Positions 8,273-16,288 of a stretch of 24,514 bases of DNA are shown here, in pieces. The translations under genes were made by a program, and so were the position numbers. Location of the stretch: assembly GCA_016712985.1 (NCBI GenBank), contig JADJQA010000061.1, positions 1 to 24,514 of the forward strand. Reading direction: 5' to 3'. Positions within the stretch are counted from its first letter, which is position 1, and every line of letters begins with the position of its first letter. The notes below the pieces were generated by a model that was not told the origin of the DNA, did not search any database, and saw nothing but the letters and a program-made list of their open reading frames with translations. Origin of the DNA: Sulfuritalea sp. (GTDB lineage Bacteria > Pseudomonadota > Gammaproteobacteria > Burkholderiales > Rhodocyclaceae).

Positions 8273-8288
8273 CTGTATTTATATACAG
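8273..8288 (-). promoter_or_regulatory. LexA (SOS) box upstream of dnaE2
   Basis: CTGTATTTATATACAG is a perfect CTGT-N8-ACAG LexA site with an AT-only spacer. It ends 14 bases before the dnaE2 start codon. Read on the minus strand it contains a TATAAA-like -10 element, so LexA binding would block the promoter and the transcript leader would be only about 10 bases with no visible Shine-Dalgarno sequence. The same site faces the plus-strand genes starting at 8369. Confidence 0.85.
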
Positions 8289-8368
8289 TTTATCTCATGT
8301 CTGCAACTGCTGTTCGAGCGCGAGGCATAATGGCCACTGGCCGACCCATCCCGTATCGCCTATCCGCG

Positions 8369-8596
8369 ATGAACCCAAATCGCAGCATTGCCTTCTTTGA
8401 CAGCCAGTTTCAGCAGCAGCTCCGCGACCAGGCCATCGAAGCCGACCTGCGGCATCGCCAGATCAGCGAGGACTTCGATTGCGTGGTCTCGATCGGCCTC
8501 CTGATGGTCTTCGACTGCGCGCCGGGCCAGCGCATCAAGTCCTTTGCCACGGTCATCGCGCGAAAGCCCTGCCCCGCGAATGGGCAGCCCACTTGA
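8369..8596 (+). pseudogene. Remnant of a class I SAM-dependent methyltransferase (two internal in-frame deletions)
   Basis: The 75-residue frame is made of three pieces that look like separated parts of one small methyltransferase: an N-terminus (NRSIAFFDSQFQQQ), a middle piece (EADLRHRQISEDFDCVVSIGLLM) that normally follows the SAM-binding domain, and a C-terminal end (KSFATVIARKP). The SAM-binding glycine loop is missing. The junctions fall near residue 21 and near residues 53-54 and keep the frame open. The product would be inactive as a methyltransferase. It ends just before the moxR ribosome binding site. A functional mini-protein is possible but unlikely. Confidence 0.55.
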
Positions 8597-8612
8597 AGGA
8601 GGACCATTCGCC

Positions 8613-9542
8613 ATGAGCATCGGCGCCCCTCGCGCAATCGCCGCCCGCCTCGCCGACGTCCTGCACGGACAGGACGGCAACATCCGCAAGGTCGTGTCGG
8701 CCTGGGTGGCCGGCCTGCATGTCTTGCTCGACGACTTTCCCGGCACCGGCAAGACCACGCTGGCCAAGGCGCTGGCGCGCTCGGTCAGGGCCGACTTTTC
8801 GCGCGTGCAATTCACGCCGGATCTGCTGCCCAGCGACATTGTCGGCGTCTCGATATTCGATGCGCCGACACAGAGTTTCCGCTTCCACCAGGGCCCGGTG
8901 TTCGCCCATGTGCTGCTGGCCGACGAAATCAACCGCGCCTCGCCGCGCACCCAGTCGGCGCTGCTCGAAGCCATGGCCGAGGCGCAGGTCACGGTCGACG
9001 GCCAGCGTCGCGTGCTGCCGCAGCCCTACTTCGTCATCGCCACCCAGAACCCGGTGGAACAGGCCGGTACCTATCCGCTTCCCGAAGCGCAGATGGACCG
9101 CTTCGGCATCCGACTCGGCTTGGGCTACGTCGATGCAGAAAGCGAGGAGCGACTGCTCGACTACACGGCGGCCCACCATCCGCTCGACAGGCTCGAACCC
9201 TGTGCGAGCATTGCCGACCTGCTGGCAGCCCGGCAGGCCGCGGAGGCCGTAACGGTGGCGCCCGCCCTGCGCCGCTACATCGTCGCGCTGGTGAATGCGA
9301 CCCGCCGGCATCCATCGGTGCAAATGGGGGCCAGTCCGCGCGCATCGATCGCGCTGTTCCAGTTGGCCCGCGTGCTGGCGCAGTTCGACGGCGAAACCTA
9401 CGTCACCCCGGACCTGATCCAGGAGATCGCGCCCGATGTACTCGCGCACCGCCTGGCGCTCGATCCGCAGGCACGCTATTCCGGCGTTCAGGGCGCCGAG
9501 GTGATACGCGAAATCCTGCGTCAGGTGCCGGTGCCGGTGTAG
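8613..9542 (+). CDS. MoxR-family AAA+ ATPase
   Basis: The 309-residue AAA+ ATPase has Walker A GTGKTT at residues 44-49, Walker B with LLADEINRA around D104-E105, and the MoxR stretch IATQNPVEQAGTYPLPEAQ that includes sensor 1, followed by a C-terminal lid domain. MoxR proteins act as chaperone-like ATPases and are commonly encoded with DUF58 and transglutaminase genes, exactly as here. The ATG at 8613 is chosen because AAGGAGG (8596-8602) lies ten bases upstream and the family homology starts there; the open frame extends further back without support. It heads an operon with the genes at 9561 and 10883. The substrate is unknown. Confidence 0.93.
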   Translation: MSIGAPRAIAARLADVLHGQDGNIRKVVSAWVAGLHVLLDDFPGTGKTTLAKALARSVRADFSRVQFTPDLLPSDIVGVSIFDAPTQSFRFHQGPVFAHVLLADEINRASPRTQSALLEAMAEAQVTVDGQRRVLPQPYFVIATQNPVEQAGTYPLPEAQMDRFGIRLGLGYVDAESEERLLDYTAAHHPLDRLEPCASIADLLAARQAAEAVTVAPALRRYIVALVNATRRHPSVQMGASPRASIALFQLARVLAQFDGETYVTPDLIQEIAPDVLAHRLALDPQARYSGVQGAEVIREILRQVPVPV

Positions 9543-9560
9543 TCCGGGCGGCATTCCGCA

Positions 9561-10886
9561 ATGCGCAAGCTCGCGCTGTTTCGCCGCGTGTTCCTCGCCT
9601 CGCGCTGGCTGCGCGAGCGGCTGACGCCGGCCGGAATGGTGCTGGCCGGGCTCATCGTGTTCGCCGCGGCCTTTGGACTCGACACCCAGGCCAACATCGC
9701 TCACGCGCTGGTCCTGCTGGGCCTCAGCCTGCTGGCGATGGACGCCCTGACGGCCAGCCTGGCGCGCCGCCGGGCGCCGCCGCTGGTCGCCCGGCGTCGA
9801 TTGCCCGATTTCGTCACCGCCGGAGAGACCGCGCGCTACCGGCTCGAACTGCGCAACAGCGGCGCCCGATCCTCTCCCCCGGCGCGCTTGATCGAAGGCC
9901 TGCGCCAGCCCTGGCCGGCAGCCGCGGCGCTGCAAACCGAGCGCGCCACCGGAAACCGTTTCGACCGTGGCGTCGGCTATCCCGCCTTCATCGAACTGCT
10001 GCGCCGCCTGCGCGGCATCGAGATCGAGGCGATCGCGGCGCCGGCGCTGCTGCCCGGACAGACCCGCGAGTTCGACGTCGAGCTGCGCCCGATCGCCCGC
10101 GGCCTGGCGGTGTTCGACAGCCTGCGCCTGGCGCAAGCCGGTCCGCTGGGACTGGTCGAACTGCCGCTGGCCGTCGCCGTCCCTGCCGCCAGTCTGCCGG
10201 TACTGCCCTGCCGGCTTGCGGTCGAACTGCCGCCCGCCGGCAGCCATCGTCATCTCCAGGTCGGTGGCATATCCCTGGCGCAGCACGTCGGCGATGCCGA
10301 GGAATTCCGCTCGCTGCGCGACTACCGTCCCGGCGATCCGCTGCGCGCGATTCACTGGCGCAGCTTTGCCCGCACCGGCCGGCCCGTGGTGCGCGAGTAC
10401 CAGGAGGAGTACTTCTCGCGTCACGCGCTGGTACTGGATACCGCCGCGCCGCGCGCCTCCGTCGCCGCCTTCGAAACCGCGGTGTCGATGGCCGCCTGGC
10501 TGGTGGCGCAACCGCGCGATGCCGACAGCCTGCTCGACCTGATGTTCGTCGGCGACCGGGTGCACCGCCTGACCGCCGGTCGCGGACTGGGCGGCGCCGA
10601 CGGCCGGTTGCGGGTGCTGGCCGGCGTGTCGCCAACGCCGGCCGAGAGCATCGTGCCGCTGCTGGCCAGCCTGGAGCGCCACGCCGACCACGTGGCCTCG
10701 GTGGTGGCCGTGTTCCTCGCCTGGGACCAGCCCCGCCAACAGGCCGTGCGCCGCCTCCTGGCGCGGGGACTGCGACCAAGCGTGCTGCTGGTGATGGAGG
10801 CCGACCCGGGCGACACCGCCAACGAGTTCGCCGGCATCCTGCGCGGGATCGATCCGGTGCCGCCGGACGCGGCCGGCGCGCCATGA
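9561..10886 (+). CDS. DUF58 domain protein with N-terminal membrane segments
   Basis: The 441-residue protein has two hydrophobic helices at about residues 24-62 (AGMVLAGLIVFAAAF and a second rich in L and A), then a beta-rich periplasmic or membrane-proximal part, and the DUF58 signature around residues 253-283 (RDYRPGDPLRAIHWRSFART followed by GRPVVREYQEE). The C-terminal part resembles a von Willebrand A-like fold, as usual for this family. It follows the MoxR gene after 18 bases and its TGA overlaps the ATG of the transglutaminase gene (10883-10886), so the three genes are translationally linked. A role with MoxR and the transglutaminase in envelope protein assembly or modification is plausible; the biochemical function is not known. 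Confidence 0.9.
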   Translation: MRKLALFRRVFLASRWLRERLTPAGMVLAGLIVFAAAFGLDTQANIAHALVLLGLSLLAMDALTASLARRRAPPLVARRRLPDFVTAGETARYRLELRNSGARSSPPARLIEGLRQPWPAAAALQTERATGNRFDRGVGYPAFIELLRRLRGIEIEAIAAPALLPGQTREFDVELRPIARGLAVFDSLRLAQAGPLGLVELPLAVAVPAASLPVLPCRLAVELPPAGSHRHLQVGGISLAQHVGDAEEFRSLRDYRPGDPLRAIHWRSFARTGRPVVREYQEEYFSRHALVLDTAAPRASVAAFETAVSMAAWLVAQPRDADSLLDLMFVGDRVHRLTAGRGLGGADGRLRVLAGVSPTPAESIVPLLASLERHADHVASVVAVFLAWDQPRQQAVRRLLARGLRPSVLLVMEADPGDTANEFAGILRGIDPVPPDAAGAP

Positions 10887-12761
10887 ATACGCCGGCCTGG
10901 ATGCAGGCGCTGGCGCTGCTGGTCTGGGGCGCCATGCTGGGTCAGGGAGCCGCGGGCCTGGCGCTGGGCGCGCTGCTGGGTGGACTGCGGCTGATCGCGA
11001 ACAGCGGCATCGTCCGCCTGCGGCTCGGCGAAGCGGAATTGACGCGCAGCGTCGATCTCAGCGCCGTGCTGGCGGCCCTGACGCTGGTCGGACTGCTCGC
11101 CGCGCAAGGACTGCCCGACGGACTGCTGGCCGCGATGGGCTGGATGCCGGCGCTTCTGCTGCCGCTGCTGCTGGTCGCAGCGCTCAACGATGCCCCCTTG
11201 CGCCTGCGTCATCTGGCCTTGTCCCTGCGTCCGGTCGACGCGTCCCGAGGCCGCAATGGTGGTGCAGGCGGATGCGCCCTACCTCGCGATCACCCTGCTC
11301 GCCAGCGCGGTGCAGGCCAAACCCTCGACGCAGGCGTTCTGGCTGCTGGCCGGCACGCTGGTCGCATGGCTGTTCGTGGCCCGCCCGCCGCCCCGCCGCC
11401 GGGGCGGAGTGAGCTTTGCCGGCGCCGCTGCCGTGGCCCTGGGCATCGCCTTTGCCGCCGGACAGGGACTGGAACGCGTCCAGGTGGCCGTGGAGGAATG
11501 GTTTATCGATGCGCTTTCCGCGGCCGACAACGATCCCTACTAGAGCCAGACGCGGATCGGCGACCTGGGCCGCGTCAAACTCTCCGAACGCATCGTCTGG
11601 CGCGTGCGGCAGACACCCCCGGTCGCCGTTCCGCTGCTGCTGCGCACCGGCGTGTTCACCCACTATGCCAATGGCGCATGGGCGGCGCGACGCGACGCCT
11701 TCGCCCCGCTGCCAGAAGCGCTCAACGCAACGCACCGGCTCGGCTTGCGCGGTGACAGCGTGCAAGGTGCGGCCTTGCTGCCGGTGCCCGTCGGTGTCGG
11801 CCGGATCGACGCCCCCGGCCGACTGGAGCGCAATCCGCTGGGCGTGGTCCGCATTACGGAAGCGCCTGCCTCGCTCGAAATCGCGATCGGGCAGGATCAA
11901 GCCTCCGCCGCAGCCCCGCCGAACGAGGACGATCTCGCCTTGCCCAGCGGATTTGCCAGGCTTCTGGAAAAGCTGCCGGAACTTGCCCGCCTGCAACATG
12001 CCGACGCAGCGCAACGTCTGGCGGGCCTTGAAGCCTGGTTCGCCGCGCATTTCCGCTATACCCTGTTCATCGGCGACGAAGCACGGGGACGCCGCGGTCT
12101 GGAGCGCTTCCTGCTCACCGATCGGGCCGGGCATTGCGAATATTTCGCCACGTCGACGGTCTTGCTGCTGCGCGCCCTGGGCGTTCCGGCGCGCTATGTC
12201 ACCGGCTACTCGGTGCAGGAATACAGCCGGCTGGAACAGGCTTTCGTGCTGCGCCAACGGCATTCTCACGCCTGGGCCGAAGCTTTTGTCGACGGGCGCT
12301 GGATCGAGGTGGACACCACCCCCGCAACCTGGCTGAGCGTCGAGGAGCAGGCGGCGCCGTTCTGGCAGCCGGTGCTGGACCTCGCCTCCTTCTTCTGGCG
12401 CCGCGCGGGCGAGTTGCGCCGGGATGCGCTGGCGGGCGAGCACTCCGGCGCCGTTTGGATCGGGCTTGCGCTGCTGCTGGCGGCCATGATCTGGCAGGCC
12501 CGAAATCGCCTCCACACAACGCGCCAGCCGTCGACAGTCGGCGCTGGCGCAACGGCGGTCGCGGCGCCGAGCGCCGAGTTGCGGGCATTTCACGCACTTG
12601 AGCAACAGCTCGCCGGTCTCGGCCTGGGCCGTACGGCGAGTGAAGCACCGCGCAACTGGCTGGCGCGGCTGGGCCGTGACGGACAGAGCGTCCTCGACAC
12701 CGCCCGCCTCGCCGCCGCGCGGCGGGTGATCGACGCACTCTACCGGCAACGCTATGGGTGA
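10883..12761 (+). pseudogene. Transglutaminase-like membrane protein (TgpA/DUF3488 type), broken by a frameshift and an amber codon
   Basis: The gene starts at ATG 10883 with several hydrophobic helices (GLALGALLGGLRLI, MPALLLPLLLVAAL). The frame moves by one base around 11237-11250; afterwards it continues with AAMVVQADAPYLAITLLAS and more membrane helices. An in-frame TAG (11541-11543) then interrupts DNDPY/SQTRIGDLGRVKLSE; CAG would fit the family sequence. Beyond it the frame is open to TGA 12759-12761 and contains an intact transglutaminase core: GHCEYFA (catalytic Cys codon 12135), SHAWAEAF (His codon 12267) and EVDTTP (Asp codon 12312), then a last membrane helix (IGLALLLAAMIW) and a DUF4129-like tail. 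Repaired length is about 625 residues. As read it could yield only truncated products. Confidence 0.85.
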
Positions 12762-12768
12762 CCGATAT

Positions 12769-12796
12769 TTGTCAAAGCGCCTAAAGTAGCTACAAT
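12769..12796 (+). promoter_or_regulatory. Promoter and candidate operator of the Phd/ParE-type toxin-antitoxin operon
   Basis: TTGTCA (12769-12774) and TACAAT (12791-12796) are separated by 16 bases, a good sigma-70 pair. The 8-base palindrome GTAGCTAC (12786-12793) overlaps the -10 box, a natural place for autorepression by the Phd-type antitoxin. The promoter begins eight bases after the transglutaminase stop codon. Confidence 0.6.
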
Positions 12797-12830
12797 GGCC
12801 ACCAATCCCACACTCCAGAAGGACATGACC

Positions 12831-13145
12831 ATGAAAGTGATGTCTGCCCGCGATGCCAAGAACCGCTTCGGTGAATTCCTCGACACGGCGCGCCGCGAGC
12901 CCGTTGTCGTAACAAAGAACCAGCGGCCTGTCGCAATCATGATTTCTGTCGAGGACGCCGCCGACACCCTCATTCCGGAACTGTTCATGGACAAGGAACC
13001 CGGCTACGAAGATTGGCTGTTCGGGAAAGTCACGAAAACTCTCGCACGCGCGGACGCCGGCAAAACGGGGCTCCATGAGCACGACGAGGCGATGGCACTC
13101 CTCAAGGGCCGCCTCGCGGCGAGGTTGTCGCATAAGCCCGCGTAG
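12831..13145 (+). CDS. Phd/YefM-family antitoxin
   Basis: The 104-residue product begins MKVMSARDAKNRFGEFLDTA and continues EPVVVTKNQRPVAIMISVED, the Phd/YefM antitoxin fold that dimerises and binds DNA through its N-terminal half. The C-terminal half, rich in acidic and aliphatic residues, would wrap the toxin. The ATG at 12831 is preferred over in-frame ATGs at 12795 and 12825 because AGAAGGA (12817-12823) is seven bases upstream and the conserved sequence begins there; 12795 lies inside the -10 region. The toxin gene follows after two bases. The C-terminal extension is longer than in minimal Phd proteins. Confidence 0.88.
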   Translation: MKVMSARDAKNRFGEFLDTARREPVVVTKNQRPVAIMISVEDAADTLIPELFMDKEPGYEDWLFGKVTKTLARADAGKTGLHEHDEAMALLKGRLAARLSHKPA

Positions 13146-13147
13146 GC

Positions 13148-13432
13148 ATGCGGATCGTTTGGACCGGCGAGGCCCTCGACGACCTCGAGGAGATCCTCGC
13201 TTGCTACTACGCCGAGGCCGGGCCGCGCACTGCGGAAGCGGTGCAACGGCGCATCGTCGAACAAGTCGAGGGCTTGCCGCCGTTCCCCGAGCGAATCCGG
13301 AAAAGCGAGCGGATACCCGGCGCACGGGAACTCGTCATCAACCGGCTTCCCTGCATCGCTTTCGTGAAGCTGCTTCCCGACGCGATCCTCGTGCTGAACG
13401 TCGTCCACACCGCAAGGAAGTTCCCTGCGTAA
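13148..13432 (+). CDS. RelE/ParE-family toxin
   Basis: The 94-residue protein begins MRIVWTGEALDDLEEILACYY and has SERIPGARELVINRLPCIAF and a C-terminal strand reading ILVLNVVHTARKFP, which is the ParE/RelE toxin fold. ParE-like members poison gyrase and RelE-like ones cleave mRNA; the ending VVHTARKFP resembles ParE-type proteins, but the target cannot be decided from sequence. It is co-transcribed with the Phd-type antitoxin directly upstream. The pair lies between the transglutaminase gene and the convergent imuB gene. Confidence 0.88.
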   Translation: MRIVWTGEALDDLEEILACYYAEAGPRTAEAVQRRIVEQVEGLPPFPERIRKSERIPGARELVINRLPCIAFVKLLPDAILVLNVVHTARKFPA

Positions 13433-13568
13433 CGCGACTGTAGCCGGTGCGACGCGTTCGTCAATGCCAGCGGGCAGCATGGCCCCGGCGTGCCGATCAA
13501 CGCTTTGACAAGGTTGATTTGGAGGTCACCTACCGATCACGATTTTGCGTAGCCGGATTTGCGAGATT
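13433..13568. other. Gap between convergent parE-type toxin and imuB
   Basis: I see no gene, clear hairpin with T-run, or repeat here. Confidence 0.5.
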
Positions 13569-14976
13569 TCAGCCAAACCACCCGTGCAAAAACCACCCCC
13601 CGGGCGGGCGCGGATCGCGGAAAATCCACAGCCAGCGGGCTTGGCTGTCCACCGCGATGAAATAGTCGCGGCGCGCGTCACTGCCGTCCCACCAGCCGGA
13701 CTCGATGCGTTCCGGGCCGGCCAGCAGCGTCAACGGGCCGGCGCGTTGCGGGCGGCCGTGGAATTCGCGCAGGGCTTCGGGCGGATCCACCAGCCATAGC
13801 GGGCGCGGCGGAATGGCGCTTGCCGGCGGCTTGATGGCCGATTTGTCGGCCGGGTTGTCGGGACTGAGCCGACTCGCCAGTTCGGGGCGATGGTCGGCAT
13901 GGCAGGCCAGCCCCTGCACGGCCTGCGACCCCAGGCGCGCGGCCAGGCGATCCATCAGGTCGGCCAGCGCTTCATGTCGTTGTCCTGCGCCGTCGAACAG
14001 GGCCTGGCTGCGCGCTTCACGCGGCTCGGCGTGCCCGACGCGCAGGCGCAGGGCCAGCGCCGGGGCGGACAGGACCAGCGTGTCCAGCCGCTCCTTGAGT
14101 ACGCGCTCGATGCGCGTGGCGGCATGCACCGGCGCGCTGAAGGCGAGCGGCACCGAGGTAGTCACACCATGACCGTGATCGATCCGCAATTCGATCCCGC
14201 GCACCGCCGCATTCCGTGCCGCCAGCCAGCCGGCCAGCGCCGCGACCAGGCGGCGCGCGGCGAACAGCAGCACCGGCGCAGCCTCGACCGGAGCCGGCAG
14301 TTCCAGCCCCTGCTCGAAGCGCTCGGGAAACACGAAGCAGGTTTGCGGATCGGCGATCTCGCCCAGGGCGCGCGCCAGGTCGATGACGAATGGCTTGCCG
14401 AGGCGCGCGCCCAAACTGGCGCGCGGCAGCGTCAGCAAGTCGCCGATGCGGCGCAGGCCGAAGCCTTCGAGGCGCCGCGCCAGCGGCGGCACCAGTTCCA
14501 GCGCGGTCAGCGGCACGGCAGCCAGCGCGGCGCGCGTTGTCGGCAGATCGGGACAGATGGCGGCCTCGGTGCCGCCCGCCCGCGCCAGCCACAGCGCGGC
14601 CAGCGGCGTCGCCGCCACCGCCAGTTGCGCGGCGAGATCCATCGCGGCCAGATCTTCGCGCACCATGCGCAGCAGCGCCGGCAGGCCGCCGAACAGGCGC
14701 AGGCTGCCGGCGATTTCGAGGCGCAGCGCGGCCGGCGCGAGATTGACCTGCGGCGTGAAGCGGCCGGCCCAGCAGGCCAGGGCGGGGGTGGGAAATGCCG
14801 TGGTCCGGGCGAGCGACGCGCTTTGCCGGCCGTCGCTCTGCGTGACAGGGATTCCCGTTTGCCGGCCCCCCGAAGGGGAATCCCCGGCAGGCAAGGCCTG
14901 GGCCGTCGTCAGGCGGCGACGCGGCTTCGCTGTCGGAGATCGCTCGCGTCGGGCAATGCAGCGCCAGCCACAGCAT
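13569..14976 (-). CDS. imuB: ImuB, Y-family polymerase-like mutasome protein with abnormal N-terminus
   Basis: ImuB bridges ImuA, DnaE2 and the sliding clamp in SOS mutagenesis and lacks polymerase activity in known cases. From AGRFTPQVNLAP (near 14765) to the end the protein is typical: LEIAGSLRLFGG, a helix-hairpin-helix part (LEGFGLRRIGDLLTLPRA), and the C-terminal end WWDGSDARRDYF to WFLHGWFG. The natural start MLWLALHC is at ATG 14976, but in a different frame from the rest, so a frameshift lies between about 14950 and 14890. The piece between start and AGRFTP is also shorter than in the family: only LTTAQALPAG is recognisable, followed by a repeat-encoded segment reading GRQTGIPVTQSD-GRQSA. 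About 30-35 N-terminal residues seem lost. imuA overlaps the start. Confidence 0.85.
14822..14884. repeat. Hairpin and direct repeats embedded in the imuB N-terminal region
   Basis: Inverted arms GGGATTCCC (14848-14856) and GGGAATCCC (14876-14884) are perfect complements separated by 19 bases. The ten-mer TTTGCCGGCC occurs twice, at 14822-14831 and 14858-14867. The segment is translated in the imuB frame but has no counterpart in the ImuB family, so it looks like an inserted repetitive element. Confidence 0.55.
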
Positions 14977-15637
14977 GGGAAACACCCTGTGAAAAACCCG
15001 CCGGACGCGCGATGTCGAGCAGGATGGACTGCCGGGCCGGCGGCCCGCGCCGCTTCAGCAGTTTGACGCGCAATTGCTCGCCTGCGGCCTGCAACTGCAA
15101 GCGCAGCGGCGCGGGAGAAGCCTCGGCGGCAAGCTGCGGCGGACGAAAACAAAAAGCTCCGCCGCCGCCCTCGCCGACCGCCACATGCAGGCGGCGCAGG
15201 CTGTTGGCGGGCAGGTATCCGCGAAACAGCGCATCGAGCCACAGCAGGGTCGCCGTCACGCCGCCGCAGCGCAGGGACTCGACCGCGGCCCACAGGGCGT
15301 CGCGCGACCGGCGCGGAAACACCAGGCGCAGGCAATCGAGCCGAATCCCGGCGGCTGCACAGGCCGGCGCATGCGCGCCATGCGGCGGCGCGATCAGCAC
15401 CACTGTCTGCCCGGCGGCCGTCAGCGCCGCCAGCGCCGGCAGCAGCAGGCCGATCTCGCCGATGCCGCTGTGTTCCGGCAGCAGTTCGGTCAATGCCCCG
15501 CGCGGCCAGCCGCCGCCGGGCAGCTCGGCATCGAGCCGGGCGAAGCCTGTGGCAAGAGTCGGCGCCGGCGCCACGGCGAAAGCGTCGCCGCGCCGGATGT
15601 CGGGACGCTGCAGCACCTGGGCCAGGGAAGGGTTCAT
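14909..15637 (-). CDS. imuA: ImuA, translesion synthesis-associated RecA-like protein
   Basis: The 242-residue protein matches ImuA (SulA/RecA-like) of the imuA-imuB-dnaE2 mutagenesis system: TGFARLDAELPGGGWPRGALTEL near the N-terminus, then LLPALAALTAAGQTVVLIAPPHGAHAP, RLVFPRRSRDALWAAVESLR and TLLWLDALF. The C-terminal part LKRRGPPARQSILLDIARP is also typical. It begins 13 bases after the lexA stop on the same strand, so lexA, imuA and imuB form one operon controlled from the lexA promoter. The last 68 bases overlap imuB, more than usual; because imuB is rearranged here, the last 15 or so residues of ImuA may be a by-product of the same event. Confidence 0.88.
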   Translation of the reverse strand: MNPSLAQVLQRPDIRRGDAFAVAPAPTLATGFARLDAELPGGGWPRGALTELLPEHSGIGEIGLLLPALAALTAAGQTVVLIAPPHGAHAPACAAAGIRLDCLRLVFPRRSRDALWAAVESLRCGGVTATLLWLDALFRGYLPANSLRRLHVAVGEGGGGAFCFRPPQLAAEASPAPLRLQLQAAGEQLRVKLLKRRGPPARQSILLDIARPAGFSQGVSHAVAGAALPDASDLRQRSRVAA

Positions 15638-15650
15638 GCCATTTCCAAGT

Positions 15651-16256
15651 TCACAATGTCCTGCCGTCGAGGATCAGGCCCACCGCGACGCCTTCGATGG
15701 TCAGCGACTCCTTGCGCGTATTGACCATGATCGAGGCGAACTCGCGGTTCGCGGCGATCAGTTCGACCATGTTGCCGCGCCGCTTGAAGCGCTTGACGGT
15801 GACTTCGTCACCCAGCCGGGCAATGACGATCTGGCCGTTGGATGCTTCGGAAGTGCGATGCACGGCAAGCAGGTCGCCATCGAGAATGCCGGCTTCGATC
15901 ATCGACAGGCCGCGCACACGCAGCAGAAAATCGGCGCGCGGGGTGAATAGCGCGGGATCCAGGCGTATCCGGCCGAGGCGGTTTTCAACCGCCAGCAGCG
16001 GACTGCCGGCGGCGACCGTGCCGATCAGCGGCAGGCCGAGCTGTTCCACCAGCCGGATGCCGCGTGCGGAACCGGGTTCGAGGGTGATCGCGCCCTTTTT
16101 CGCCAGCGCCTTCAAATGATCCTCGGCGGCATTGGGCGAGGCGAAACCAAACGCGCTGGCGATCTCCGCGCGCGTCGGCGGCACGCTGGAGACTTCCAGA
16201 TTGTTGCGGATGAAATCGAGAATCTCCCGCTGGCGGGGAGTCAGATCGTCGGCCAT
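15651..16256 (-). CDS. lexA: LexA repressor
   Basis: The 201-residue SOS repressor has an N-terminal winged helix (LTPRQREILDFIRNN, recognition segment near residues 28-52), the cleavage site A83-G84 in TVAAGSP, the catalytic serine S118 in RGLSMIEAGILDGD, and the catalytic lysine K155 in EVTVKR. All functional residues are present. ATG 16256 is chosen because MADDLTPRQ is the normal start; the open frame extends 22 codons further into the operator region. GAGTGC-type sequence upstream gives only a modest ribosome binding site (AAGGAGTG). It is first in the lexA-imuA-imuB operon and probably autoregulated through the site at 16273-16288. This could be a second LexA copy dedicated to the mutasome. 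Confidence 0.95.
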   Translation of the reverse strand: MADDLTPRQREILDFIRNNLEVSSVPPTRAEIASAFGFASPNAAEDHLKALAKKGAITLEPGSARGIRLVEQLGLPLIGTVAAGSPLLAVENRLGRIRLDPALFTPRADFLLRVRGLSMIEAGILDGDLLAVHRTSEASNGQIVIARLGDEVTVKRFKRRGNMVELIAANREFASIMVNTRKESLTIEGVAVGLILDGRTL

Positions 16257-16272
16257 GAACGCACTCCTTTGA

Positions 16273-16288
16273 CTGTTCATGCATGCAG
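16273..16288 (-). promoter_or_regulatory. Candidate LexA box for lexA-imuA-imuB
   Basis: CTGTTCATGCATGCAG matches CTGT-N8-ACAG except for one base in the right half (GCAG), and an ACAG occurs five bases further on (16290-16293). It lies 17 bases upstream of the lexA start codon, where autoregulatory boxes are found. It is weaker than the box in front of dnaE2. Confidence 0.6.

Noticed and set aside
5005..8400. Long plus-strand open frames opposite dnaE2
   Set aside because: Same reason: antisense of a high-GC polymerase gene with no recognisable protein features.
8553..10739. A 728-codon minus-strand open frame opposite the MoxR and DUF58 genes
   Set aside because: It is low complexity (rich in Q, R, G, A) as expected for the antisense of high-GC genes, has no recognisable domain, and lies opposite two well-supported genes.
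11541..11543. Amber codon read as a special amino acid in the transglutaminase
   Set aside because: No supporting context; a frameshift is also present in the same gene, which points to damage or error.
11184..13325. A 713-codon minus-strand open frame across the transglutaminase and toxin-antitoxin genes
   Set aside because: It has no family features and spans several clear plus-strand genes and their promoter; it is an antisense by-product of codon bias.
13890..15950. A 686-codon plus-strand open frame opposite imuB, imuA and lexA
   Set aside because: Composition is typical of antisense reading; the opposite strand carries three recognised genes.
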